This document shows, piece after piece, positions 9,164-16,852 of a stretch of DNA of 64,000 nucleotides. The stretch is from Stigmatella ashevillena (GTDB lineage: Bacteria > Myxococcota > Myxococcia > Myxococcales > Myxococcaceae): contig NZ_JAQNDM010000002.1 of NCBI RefSeq assembly GCF_028368975.1, forward strand, positions 5,574,425 through 5,638,424, written 5' to 3'. Below the pieces are notes generated by a model that did not search any database, was not told where the DNA came from, and saw only the letters and a program-made list of their open reading frames with translations. Within the stretch, counting starts at the first letter, position 1. Every line of letters starts with the position of its first letter. The position numbers and the translations under genes are program-made.

Positions 9164-10513
9164 TTACGGAAACGTCACCCCAGGGGGCACGTAACGCCTG
9201 AGCAGCGTGCCGTCGAGCTGATACAACTCTTGAATCGCGCTCCTATCTGCACGGATCATCGCCTCGAAGGCTTCCAATTCCCGTGTGAGGTCTCTCGGAT
9301 CGGACACGTAGTTGGTGTTGTACCGTACGCCATCAGGCCGGAGAGAGGACGCATCAGGCCTGCGGAACCTGGGACGCGCCGACGAAGTCTGATTGAGCAC
9401 AGGCTTTCCCTCCGCGTCTACCTGAGCCTTGTTCTTGCGCAAATCTGTGTGCCCCGCCGCCTCACGCGCCGCCAGTTCCTTCTCAATCGCTTCATTGTGC
9501 GGTGGGTTCTGCGGCGTATGCGCAGGGCCATAGCGGGTGGACAGCTTCGCTCCGTGCCCCGCCTGCCCCGTCATGCACAACGCCGCTCCTCCGCACAGCC
9601 GAGAAGCCACTTCTCCGGTGGCCACCCCGCTGACCACCAGCGCCCCCTCTGCAATCACCTGCACCCGGGCCCCCGCCTCCAGCGCCACGCCCCCCTCCAC
9701 CGCGTACCTCGGCGCGCTCATCCACCCGCCGGGCACCGCAGGCATCGCCTTGCCCACCCCCAAGCTCGCCACCATCACCAGCACCCTCAGTCCTGCCCCT
9801 CCCACCGCCTTGCCAAACCGCTCCGCTGCGGCCTCCATCTCCCTCGGCGAATCCGCTGCCTCCGACTCCCGGTACAGCCTCAAGCACGCCCATGCCAGGT
9901 TCGTCAGCTCCACCACTCCCACCACCAGCGCCAGCGCCACCGTGGCCGTCGCCGCGAACGCCTTGGAGAACACAGGCTCGGGCGCCAACCACGCCGCGAA
10001 GTACACCAGCACCGACAGCGTCACGCTGGCCAGGAACACCGGCGAGCGGAACAACTCCCTCGCCGCCTCCTGCACCCCTTGCCCCATGTACTCAGGTGAC
10101 AGCCTCAACGCCTGCCACAGCCGACTCTGCTCCACCGAGCCCGTCAGCGGCAACACCAGCGGGCCCCACCTCGACACCCACTCCTCCCTCAACCTTCTCT
10201 CCCATGCTTGCTCCGCACTCCGAGCCGCGCCTCCCGGCGGCACAATCACCCGGATTCGAGGGCGCTCCTTGAGAAAGGACTCATGCAGCGCCGTGAGCAT
10301 CGCCTGGGCCTCCGGCAGGCTCACCCTCTGCATTCCAGGCGGCATCGCCTCTGGCACGAAGGTCAGCTTCGCGCGTCCTCCGGACATGGCCTGCACCTGA
10401 ACCGTCCTCGCCCTCTTCCTCGGCGCGCTCCCCTCGGAGGACGTCGCGCACGATGCGAGCAGCGCTAGCCATCCCAGCACCCCGAGCCAACGCCCTCCGC
10501 CAGCGATTCTCAT
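9164..10513 (-). CDS. SitA-like lipoprotein toxin
   Basis: 449 residues from the ATG at 10513; the open frame extends further upstream only because it runs through an mnmG relic. The signal peptide ends in LLAS-C (about residues 18-22). A linker of about 170 residues leads to two hydrophobic segments (roughly 178-230), then a variable C-terminal region beginning near HNEAIEKELAAREAAGHTDLR. That stretch resembles polymorphic toxins with a restriction-endonuclease-like fold, but catalytic residues were not confirmed. Lipoprotein signal, hydrophobic middle and variable C-terminal toxin match the SitA toxins that myxobacteria transfer by TraA/TraB outer-membrane exchange. The immunity candidate follows 16 bp downstream. 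A second stub of this gene start survives at 13378-13424. Confidence 0.75.
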   Translation of the reverse strand: MRIAGGGRWLGVLGWLALLASCATSSEGSAPRKRARTVQVQAMSGGRAKLTFVPEAMPPGMQRVSLPEAQAMLTALHESFLKERPRIRVIVPPGGAARSAEQAWERRLREEWVSRWGPLVLPLTGSVEQSRLWQALRLSPEYMGQGVQEAARELFRSPVFLASVTLSVLVYFAAWLAPEPVFSKAFAATATVALALVVGVVELTNLAWACLRLYRESEAADSPREMEAAAERFGKAVGGAGLRVLVMVASLGVGKAMPAVPGGWMSAPRYAVEGGVALEAGARVQVIAEGALVVSGVATGEVASRLCGGAALCMTGQAGHGAKLSTRYGPAHTPQNPPHNEAIEKELAAREAAGHTDLRKNKAQVDAEGKPVLNQTSSARPRFRRPDASSLRPDGVRYNTNYVSDPRDLTRELEAFEAMIRADRSAIQELYQLDGTLLRRYVPPGVTFP

Positions 10514-10650
10514 TCCCCCAGCATGCCTGATCCTCAACACGGAACGGGCCCCGGCAGCCGTCACTCCCGAGCGCGCTCGCGCTTGAGCGCCACCCGCACC
10601 AGGGACAGCACCGCGGGCGTGAGGCCCGGAATGCGCCTCACCTGGCCCAC
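10492..10650. repeat. Left copy of the duplicated toxin-start/mnmG-3'-end junction
   Basis: This stretch covers the first codons of the SitA-like toxin, the intergenic gap and the last codons of mnmG. It matches 13403-13567 closely, with scattered substitutions (for example the shared block CCTCCGCCAGCGATTCTCAT). The two direct copies enclose the 10862-13344 cassette. Confidence 0.85.
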
Positions 10651-10781
10651 CAAAGGAGGACTCCTTGGCCCCATGGACGGTGAGGTTCGGCTGGGAGAAG
10701 AGGGTGGACAGGCCCAGGCGGGAGCAGCCTCGCAGCCCGCGGGGCCGAGGCCCACCCGATGACGTCATACCGGTGCTTCAG
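10561..10781 (-). pseudogene. mnmG relic with internal deletions
   Basis: Three patches of mnmG are joined here: the 3' end (10561-10650, like 13471-13567), a short internal piece near 10672-10705 (like 14938-14972, coding FSQPNLTV) and the 5' end (about 10710-10781, like 15212-15294, coding SRLGLSTL). The position of the mnmG start codon is changed to CTG (10781-10779). More than 80 percent of the gene is missing, so this cannot be functional. It is a scar left by duplication of the mnmG end when the ATPase cassette arrived. Confidence 0.85.
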
Positions 10782-10861
10782 GGAGGCGGGATATACCGCA
10801 CCCTTCCCTTGAGATTCACCCACAGGCTGCGACGTGAGCTAGAACACGGCAGGAGAGAACA

Positions 10862-12454
10862 ATGAGCAATGCGAAATTACTCGCCGTGAATCTTGAGCGC
10901 TTCAAGTCCTTCAAGGAGCCCACTCGCGTTGACTTCTCCCCACTGACGATCATTCTGGGCCGAAACAACTCCGGCAAGAGCACGCTGATTCAGAGCCTGC
11001 TGTTGCTCAAGCAGACGCTTGCAGACCCCCGGCCCGATGTGACGCTCAAGCTTGAGGGCTTGATTGATGCGTTCAGCCTTCGAGAGCTGACCTTCGGCTG
11101 GCCTGCCGAGGCCGTGACTGTCGAGGGTCCGGAGATCACTGTCGAATGGGAATCCACGGCAGATGTGCAAACCGCCCTTGAGCAATTGTCTTGGCCAGAT
11201 TTTCCGAACCTCGCCAAGCACTCTGGCGTGACCTGGCTCAAAGAGCCTCTCCAGTGGAAAGTCCTCCGGACTGCGATGACGCTTCGCATGGCGGAACTCG
11301 AAGGGGAAACACACATTGCCGAGATCCGGCTTCGCTCCTTGGACGAGACGGCCCCTACCGAGGTCCGGATAACACATACTGAGAAGCGGTGGTCATGCCA
11401 ATGGAACGGACACAGCGCCGACAAGATCGGCGTCGAACTCGACCACTTCATCCCCTACCTGCGCATCGATCGCAGCGATGTGGGACCTCGCGACAGGCAG
11501 CGCGCTTGGCACAACGCCTACATGATTCTCTTCGCGCAGCCGCTCGAAGCGCTCAAAAAGCTCCTGTCTGAACTGCACTATTTGGGCTCAAGCCGCCAGC
11601 CCCCACCGAGCATGTTCAAGGCCGCCACAACGGCCCCCAATGAGATTGGGGTCAGCGGAGAGCTCGCTGCCCAGCTTCTTCATCGGCGCCAGAGAGACAT
11701 TGTCCACTTCCTTCCGCCCCTCCAGCTCTCAGAAGGTTCGCCCGTCCTTCCAGAGACCGTGCTGGCTCGCCCGCTGGTTGACGCCGTCAATGCAGTCATG
11801 TCGGCGTTGACCGTCACGGTTCCCGTGCGGGTCGAGGTGATCCGGGAAATTGGTTTCCGGCTCATGTTCGGTGAAGCAAGCCTTGCGCATGTCGGCCGCG
11901 GGCTCGGCTACCTTCTGCCCATCGTGGAACTCGGCCTGTTCGCCGATCCGATTCGGTTCAGCGGTAGCACCGACGACATGACGCTGGACACATACAACGA
12001 GCAGTGCGGAGCTTTCACCCATATCGCGCTGGAGGAGCCCGAAGCCCACCTGCACCCGAAGGTCGCCAGCCGCTTGGCGCATTGGCTGGTCAGCCTCGCA
12101 TTGGCGAATCGCCGCCTCATCGTCGAAACCCACAGCGATCACCTCGTGCGCAGACTCCGAGGCTTGGCGGCCCGGGCGGGGCGGAACAGCCCCCTCGAAA
12201 CGTGGCTCCTGGAGAACGTCGTGGTGCTGACCGTCGAGCAGAACGAGGAGGGGCGCTCGATGGTCACGACCAGCCGACTCACCGCGGAGGGAGGAGTCGC
12301 GGAGTCCTGGCCTGCTGATTTCATGGACGAGGCCACCGATGAGGAAAGCGCCATCTACTACGCGAAGTTGGACAAGGCCGAAGCGGCAACCCACGCCGCA
12401 GGACCCGTCGAGTTCGATGAGACACCCGAGCCAGAGACAGACGAGGCTCCATGA
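10862..12454 (+). CDS. AAA/ABC-type ATPase (DUF3696-like, OLD/SMC relatives), candidate defence protein
   Basis: 530 residues, with an AGGAGA ribosome site just before ATG 10862. It has an N-terminal Walker A GRNNSGKST (33-41), a long insertion, an ABC-type Walker B IALEEPEAHLHP with the glutamate pair near 391-392, and an H-loop region VETHSDHLVRRLRGL. This layout is typical of AAA_15/AAA_21 ATPases with DUF3696, which often pair with a second protein in anti-phage or toxin-like modules. The next gene overlaps it by ATGA. Codon use is less extremely GC-biased than in the neighbouring mnmG. The gene lies in a cassette bracketed by duplicated mnmG-end sequence. A defence role is inferred from architecture and context. 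Confidence 0.8.
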   Translation: MSNAKLLAVNLERFKSFKEPTRVDFSPLTIILGRNNSGKSTLIQSLLLLKQTLADPRPDVTLKLEGLIDAFSLRELTFGWPAEAVTVEGPEITVEWESTADVQTALEQLSWPDFPNLAKHSGVTWLKEPLQWKVLRTAMTLRMAELEGETHIAEIRLRSLDETAPTEVRITHTEKRWSCQWNGHSADKIGVELDHFIPYLRIDRSDVGPRDRQRAWHNAYMILFAQPLEALKKLLSELHYLGSSRQPPPSMFKAATTAPNEIGVSGELAAQLLHRRQRDIVHFLPPLQLSEGSPVLPETVLARPLVDAVNAVMSALTVTVPVRVEVIREIGFRLMFGEASLAHVGRGLGYLLPIVELGLFADPIRFSGSTDDMTLDTYNEQCGAFTHIALEEPEAHLHPKVASRLAHWLVSLALANRRLIVETHSDHLVRRLRGLAARAGRNSPLETWLLENVVVLTVEQNEEGRSMVTTSRLTAEGGVAESWPADFMDEATDEESAIYYAKLDKAEAATHAAGPVEFDETPEPETDEAP

Positions 12455-13344
12455 TAGGCCTGCTCGATCCGGCACTGTTCTTGCCGCGCGCTGAGCAGGA
12501 AGTTCAGCGAGACTTGGACCTCGTGCTTCAGATATGCAGGAAGAACTCCATCGAGCTCCCTCCTCTCGAGGAGTACTGGCTGGACCTTTGGACCCTTCTG
12601 GGACGCCCGCTCGAGAACAGCTTGCGCCCTGCGGCCAAGAGGCCGTTGCAGGAACTTCGGAAGCTGGGAGAACGAGGGCAAACGAACCTGCCGAAGCTGG
12701 GGGCTCCCTCTGGAAAGGCTTGGTGGAGAGGCTTCAATCAACTCTTCGCGGCCGCCGTTCTGGGGAGTTCCTGGGAAGAGCGAATGGCCAGCGCAACGCT
12801 CCGAGCCATCGTCAGTGGGGAAGACGTGGTCGTTTTGACGCGAAGAGTTGTTGGACGCAACCTCAAAACCCACGCAGCGGGTGGCACCACCCTTGAAGAG
12901 AACACCCGCTGGATATTGCATGTGCAGCCCAAGAATATCGGTCATCGCCAGATTCTCTGTGTCCACCACCCACGCAACCTGAGCGAGCGGTGGACGGCTC
13001 GGTTCGACTGGCGCCTACCGGCCGTGTCCGATGGAGCGCGGTATCCGTTTTGTCCGCCAGACAATTGGTGGAAGGCTTCAACGTCGGCCATTCGCACGAT
13101 CTCCTCCAAGCCGGCGTGGATTGACAAGCGAGGCACCGGCTGGGCGCGGCCCAATATCCCGAACGGGGCGGGCTATCACTGGGACGTGTTCATCCGGGAA
13201 AACGCTCTGGAACAGGCCGTGGGTCTCTCGCAGATCAACGTCGTCGCGTTCGGCGCCCCTCCTGACGAAGGGGCACCCGGGCAGCTCCACCACGAGCCGG
13301 GCGAGAAGGCCGGGAAGCTCACAGGAACCGGGTGGAGCTGCTGA
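12451..13344 (+). CDS. Unknown partner of the DUF3696-like ATPase, candidate effector
   Basis: 297 residues; its ATG overlaps the ATPase stop codon by 4 bp, so the pair is almost certainly co-translated. No family was recognised. The N-terminal half is helical (EYWLDLWTLLGR, RGFNQLFAAAVLGSSWEERM). The middle is beta-rich with WILHVQPKNIGHRQILCVHHP. The C-terminal third contains NWWKASTSAIRTISSKP and GYHWDVFIRENALEQAVG, then LSQINVVAFG. There is no signal peptide or membrane segment. In comparable ATPase pairs the second gene is the effector, often a nuclease, but no catalytic triad could be assigned here. The 3' end abuts the duplicated mnmG/toxin junction. Confidence 0.7.
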   Translation: MIGLLDPALFLPRAEQEVQRDLDLVLQICRKNSIELPPLEEYWLDLWTLLGRPLENSLRPAAKRPLQELRKLGERGQTNLPKLGAPSGKAWWRGFNQLFAAAVLGSSWEERMASATLRAIVSGEDVVVLTRRVVGRNLKTHAAGGTTLEENTRWILHVQPKNIGHRQILCVHHPRNLSERWTARFDWRLPAVSDGARYPFCPPDNWWKASTSAIRTISSKPAWIDKRGTGWARPNIPNGAGYHWDVFIRENALEQAVGLSQINVVAFGAPPDEGAPGQLHHEPGEKAGKLTGTGWSC

Positions 13345-13377
13345 GGGCGGAGCCGCGCCAATAGAGAGCATGGCCAG

Positions 13378-13391
13378 CCCCCCCCCCCCCC
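13378..13391. repeat. C14 homopolymer tract at cassette junction
   Basis: An uninterrupted run of 14 C lies at the right edge of the ATPase cassette, inside what was the signal-peptide coding part of the toxin stub. On the minus strand it is a G14 tract. Confidence 0.9.
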
Positions 13392-13424
13392 TCCGAGGCA
13401 ACGCCCTCCGCCAGCGATTCTCAT
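13378..13424 (-). pseudogene. 5' stub of a SitA-like toxin gene
   Basis: Reading from ATG 13424 gives MRIAGGGR, identical to the start of the intact toxin at 10513, then a run of glycines from the poly-C tract and loss of similarity. It is the right-hand half of the duplicated junction and marks where the toxin gene originally followed mnmG. Confidence 0.7.
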
Positions 13425-13567
13425 TTCCCAGCATGCCTGACGCTCGGCACGGAACGGGCTCCAGGAACCGTCACTCCCGAGCGCGCTCGCGCTTGAGCGC
13501 CACCAGCACCAGGGACAGCGCCGCGGGCGTGAGGCCCGGGATGCGCCTCACCTGGCCCACCGTGCCG
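13403..13567. repeat. Right copy of the duplicated toxin-start/mnmG-3'-end junction
   Basis: Matches 10492-10650 in the same orientation. It contains the real 3' end of mnmG (stop codon at 13471-13473) plus the toxin start stub. Confidence 0.85.
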
Positions 13568-15294
13568 GGCCGGTGCGCGCTGAGCTTCTCCACCGCCTCG
13601 GAGGACAGCCCGCGCACCTCGGCGAAGCGGAACCCGGCGGGAATCACCCAGCCATCCCAGGCATCCGCCTCGCGCGCGGCGGCCCGCTCGGCCTGAGCGA
13701 TGTAACCCTCGTACTTCACCTCCACCTCCACCTCCTCGGCCACCTCGGCGGGCACCTCGGGCCACTCGCGCGCCTCGGCCGCCAGCGCGGCATAGCTCAC
13801 CTCGGGCCGCTTGAGCCGGGCGCCCAGCCCCGAGCGCTTGAGCCGAGCCACCTCGCTCTTCACCGCGTGCACCCGGGCCTCCACGCGCTCCAGCGCCTCG
13901 CGAGGCAAGAGCCCCACGCGGTGCCCATGGCGGGCCAGACGGGCCTCGGCGTTTCCCTCGCGCAGCTTGAGCCGGTGCTCCGAGCGGCTGGTGAACATGC
14001 GGAACGGCTCGTCCACGCCCTTGGTCACCAGCTCATCCACGAGCACCGCGCCGTGGGCCTCCTCACGGCCGAGCAGCAGGGGCGGCTCGCCCTTCACCTG
14101 AAGCGCGGCGTTGAGGCCAGCGTAGAGCCCCTGGAAGGCGGCCTCCTCGTAGCCGGAGGTGCCATTGAGCTGCCCGGCGAAGAACAGGCCGCGCACGGCC
14201 TTGGTCTCCAGGGTGGAGGACAACTGGGTGGGCGGGGCGTAGTCGTACTCCACGGCATAGCCAAAGCGCACCACCTCCACGTGGGCGAGGCCAGGGATGG
14301 AGCGCAGGAAGGCGAGCTGCACATCCGCGGGCATGCTGGTGGACAGGCCTGCGGGGTAGACGAGGGGCGAGTCCGGCCCCTCGGGCTCGAGAAACACCTG
14401 ATGGCGCTCGCGGGCGGCGAAGCGCACCACCTTGTCCTCCAGGGAGGGGCAATACCGAGGCCCCCGGCCGACGATGTCCCCCTGGAACAAGGGCGAGCGG
14501 TGGAGGTTGTCGCGCAACAGCCGGTGGGTGGCCTCGGTGGTGTAGGTGATGCCGCAGGTGACGGAGGGCTGGAGGGGGAAGGGGACACCCAAGGCAATGT
14601 CCTGGCGGGTGCGCCACGAGAAGGGGCGGGGAGGGGAGTCGGAGGGCTGGGGCTCGACGGCGTCCCAGTCGATGCTGTCGCGGCGGAGACGTGCGGGGGT
14701 GCCGGTCTTGAAGCGGCCCAGGGTGAAGCCGAGCGAGCGCAGCGAGATGGACAGGCCACGAGCGGCCTCATCGCCGAGCCGGCCGCCGACCTCCTTCTTC
14801 TCGCCCACGTGCATGAGGGCCTGGAGGAAGGTGCCGGTGGTGAGGAGCACGGCGCGGGCCTGCACCTGGGAGCCATCGCCAAGCACCACACCGGCCACAT
14901 GGCCGTCCTCGACAACGAGGGAGGAGACCTCGGCCTCCTGGACGGTGAGGTTCGGCTGAGAGAAGAGGGCGGCCTGAACGGTGCGGGCGTAGGCGTCGCG
15001 GTCACAGAGGATGCGGGTGGCCTGGACGGCGGGGCCCTTGGAGCCGTTGAGGGTCTTGAAGTGAGTGCCAGAGAGATCCGCGGCGCGGCCCATCTCGCCG
15101 CCGAGCGCATCGAGCTCGCGCACGAGGTGGCCCTTGGCGGTGCCACCGACGGCGGGGTTGCAGCTCATCACAGCGGCGCGGTCGCGCTTGAGGGTGAGGC
15201 CCAGGGTGGACAGGCCCAGGCGGGAGCAGGAGAGGGCGGCCTCGCAGCCCGCGTGGCCCAGGCCCACCACGATGACGTCATACCGGTGCTTCAT
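13471..15294 (-). CDS. mnmG: tRNA uridine-5-carboxymethylaminomethyl(34) synthesis enzyme MnmG (GidA)
   Basis: 607 residues, normal length for the family. ATG 15294 gives MKHRYDVIVVGLGHAGCEAA, the FAD-binding dinucleotide fold with the MnmG signature. Later motifs include KTGTPARL, the RPFSW segment, PAGLSTSMP, FAGQLNGTSGYEEAA and the C-terminal IPGLTPAALS helical domain. With MnmE it installs the carboxymethylaminomethyl group on U34 of several tRNAs in the cytoplasm. An upstream extension of the open frame (to 15417) is unlikely because family members start at MKHRYDV. It is the only clear housekeeping gene in this part of the window and serves as the anchor of a toxin/defence island. A broken second copy of both ends lies at 10561-10781. 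Confidence 0.97.
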   Translation of the reverse strand: MKHRYDVIVVGLGHAGCEAALSCSRLGLSTLGLTLKRDRAAVMSCNPAVGGTAKGHLVRELDALGGEMGRAADLSGTHFKTLNGSKGPAVQATRILCDRDAYARTVQAALFSQPNLTVQEAEVSSLVVEDGHVAGVVLGDGSQVQARAVLLTTGTFLQALMHVGEKKEVGGRLGDEAARGLSISLRSLGFTLGRFKTGTPARLRRDSIDWDAVEPQPSDSPPRPFSWRTRQDIALGVPFPLQPSVTCGITYTTEATHRLLRDNLHRSPLFQGDIVGRGPRYCPSLEDKVVRFAARERHQVFLEPEGPDSPLVYPAGLSTSMPADVQLAFLRSIPGLAHVEVVRFGYAVEYDYAPPTQLSSTLETKAVRGLFFAGQLNGTSGYEEAAFQGLYAGLNAALQVKGEPPLLLGREEAHGAVLVDELVTKGVDEPFRMFTSRSEHRLKLREGNAEARLARHGHRVGLLPREALERVEARVHAVKSEVARLKRSGLGARLKRPEVSYAALAAEAREWPEVPAEVAEEVEVEVKYEGYIAQAERAAAREADAWDGWVIPAGFRFAEVRGLSSEAVEKLSAHRPGTVGQVRRIPGLTPAALSLVLVALKRERARE

Positions 15295-15409
15295 GGGGCG
15301 GAAGATATACCGCTCTCCCGAAAGAGACCCCGCCCAGGAAGAGCCCGTTCTTCCTGCCAAGGACAATCCGCTTGATGAGCCCCTGGTGGGGCCTTCCAAG
15401 GAGGCGTCG

Positions 15410-16852
15410 ATGTTCATGCGCTGGGTCGTCGTGTTGCTGCTTGTGTTACCCGGAGGAGGGCGGGCGGAGGAGATTGCCTATCCTGAAGACTCCGTGGCGC
15501 AAGATGAGGACGCCGTCCCCATGGAGGCGGACGGGGACGAACTGCTCGAGCCTTCCATGGACGAGGAGGACGCGCAGCCCGAGAAAGCGCCTCGGGCCAT
15601 GTCCGGCTCGCGCTCTCGCTGGGCGAACCGGCTGAGCCTGGAGATGACGACATGGGCGCTTCTTCCACGGAGACGGGCCGACAGTGACGAAGGCTTCCTG
15701 CAGGTGCAGCCGCGGCTGGAGGTTGTCAACCCAGGCTTCCTCCAACTCGACCTGAGCGCCCCAGTGCGACTGCGGATGTGGGGCGGAGGGGAGGGCGCCA
15801 GTCTGGTGCGGAAGGAGGACTGGGACGAACTGTCCGACTGGGGCCAAGTGGTACAGAACCTGATGGTGGGAGGCGACGCGCCGAACTTCGTGTGGGTGGG
15901 CGCCCTGGAGTCGTACACGCTGTTGTCCGGGCACCTGGTGCGCCGCTACAACAACCGGGGCAACCCCGACTACCACCCGGCCGGGGCAGTGGTGACGGGC
16001 ATGCTGAGGCCCTTGTATGTGGAGGCCTTCGCCTCGGACGTGCTGGGCGCGCGACTGATGGGGGCGGAAGTCGTCCTGGACGTGCAGCACGTCTTCTTCG
16101 GCCGCCGACCCTTCCCCATGAAATACGCGCTGTCGCTGTCGGCGGTGCATGACTGGGGGAAAGCTGGAGGGACGTCGGAGCCGATGACGCTTGCCCACCT
16201 CGACGGGACGGCCATTCTCGTGAGCCGCCGCAACAAGGAGAAGGGCTTCGAACTGCAGGCGAACGCGGGCTGGGGCGGACGTCCCGGCGAGGGCGGCGCG
16301 TGGGGCGCGGTGGCGGGGTTGGGCGCGGAGTACATGTCCTCGACGATGGACATGCGCGCGCGCCTGGAGGGCCGTCTTCAGCGTGGGGGCTTCCGACAGG
16401 GTGCCTTCGGCCCGGACTACGAGCTGGCGCGCTTCCAGAGGGCGAGCCCGGACGCCCGGACGCAGGCGGACGCGCCGTTTCCGGATGGGTACTCGGCACA
16501 CGGCGAGGTGATTCTGAGCTGGGACGCGGAAAGCCTGGGTGTCCTGGGACAGCGCCACTTCCGCATGTCGATGGGCGCCGAGGTTTTCAACTGGGGCCGG
16601 GTGGAGGTGGACGGCCGGATGGAGACGCAGCTTTTCCTCCGGAACCTCTCGGTGGGGGTGGGCGGCGTGGCGGTGGGCGCGGGCCGACCGGGAGCGCGCT
16701 ACCTCGTCTCGGGTGACGCACGGTGGCGCTTCCTGGGCGGGAAGCTGTACGCGGTGGGGCAGGCAGGCACGCTGCTCTTCCCAACGGCGGAAGGCACGCT
16801 GCGGCCAGGCGCCTTCGCTTCCGTGGGGCTGGGGGTGGACAATGCGCGCTGA
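15410..16852 (+). CDS. Exported beta-rich envelope protein, first gene of a toxin-immunity operon
   Basis: 480 residues. AAGGAGG at 15398-15404 supports ATG 15410 (ATG 15416 is also possible). A signal peptide (MRWVVVLLLVLPGGGRAEE) precedes an acidic linker of about 45 residues. The rest has alternating hydrophobic residues, many Gly/Trp/Tyr and ends in an aromatic-poor but beta-like segment (GAFASVGLGVDNAR), consistent with an outer-membrane barrel or periplasmic beta protein. No family was recognised. The stop overlaps the start of the lipoprotein toxin by 11 bp, so the two are coupled. In Myxococcus sitBAI loci an accessory gene (sitB) precedes the toxin; this gene occupies that position, but homology to SitB was not shown. 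Confidence 0.75.
   Translation: MFMRWVVVLLLVLPGGGRAEEIAYPEDSVAQDEDAVPMEADGDELLEPSMDEEDAQPEKAPRAMSGSRSRWANRLSLEMTTWALLPRRRADSDEGFLQVQPRLEVVNPGFLQLDLSAPVRLRMWGGGEGASLVRKEDWDELSDWGQVVQNLMVGGDAPNFVWVGALESYTLLSGHLVRRYNNRGNPDYHPAGAVVTGMLRPLYVEAFASDVLGARLMGAEVVLDVQHVFFGRRPFPMKYALSLSAVHDWGKAGGTSEPMTLAHLDGTAILVSRRNKEKGFELQANAGWGGRPGEGGAWGAVAGLGAEYMSSTMDMRARLEGRLQRGGFRQGAFGPDYELARFQRASPDARTQADAPFPDGYSAHGEVILSWDAESLGVLGQRHFRMSMGAEVFNWGRVEVDGRMETQLFLRNLSVGVGGVAVGAGRPGARYLVSGDARWRFLGGKLYAVGQAGTLLFPTAEGTLRPGAFASVGLGVDNAR

Noticed and set aside
10514-10768. Upstream extension of the SitA-like toxin to 10768
   Set aside because: The extension translates mnmG relic sequence; ATG 10513 gives a proper lipoprotein signal peptide.
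13573-15375. 600-codon plus-strand frame over mnmG
   Set aside because: Antisense shadow; mnmG on the minus strand is full length with all family motifs.
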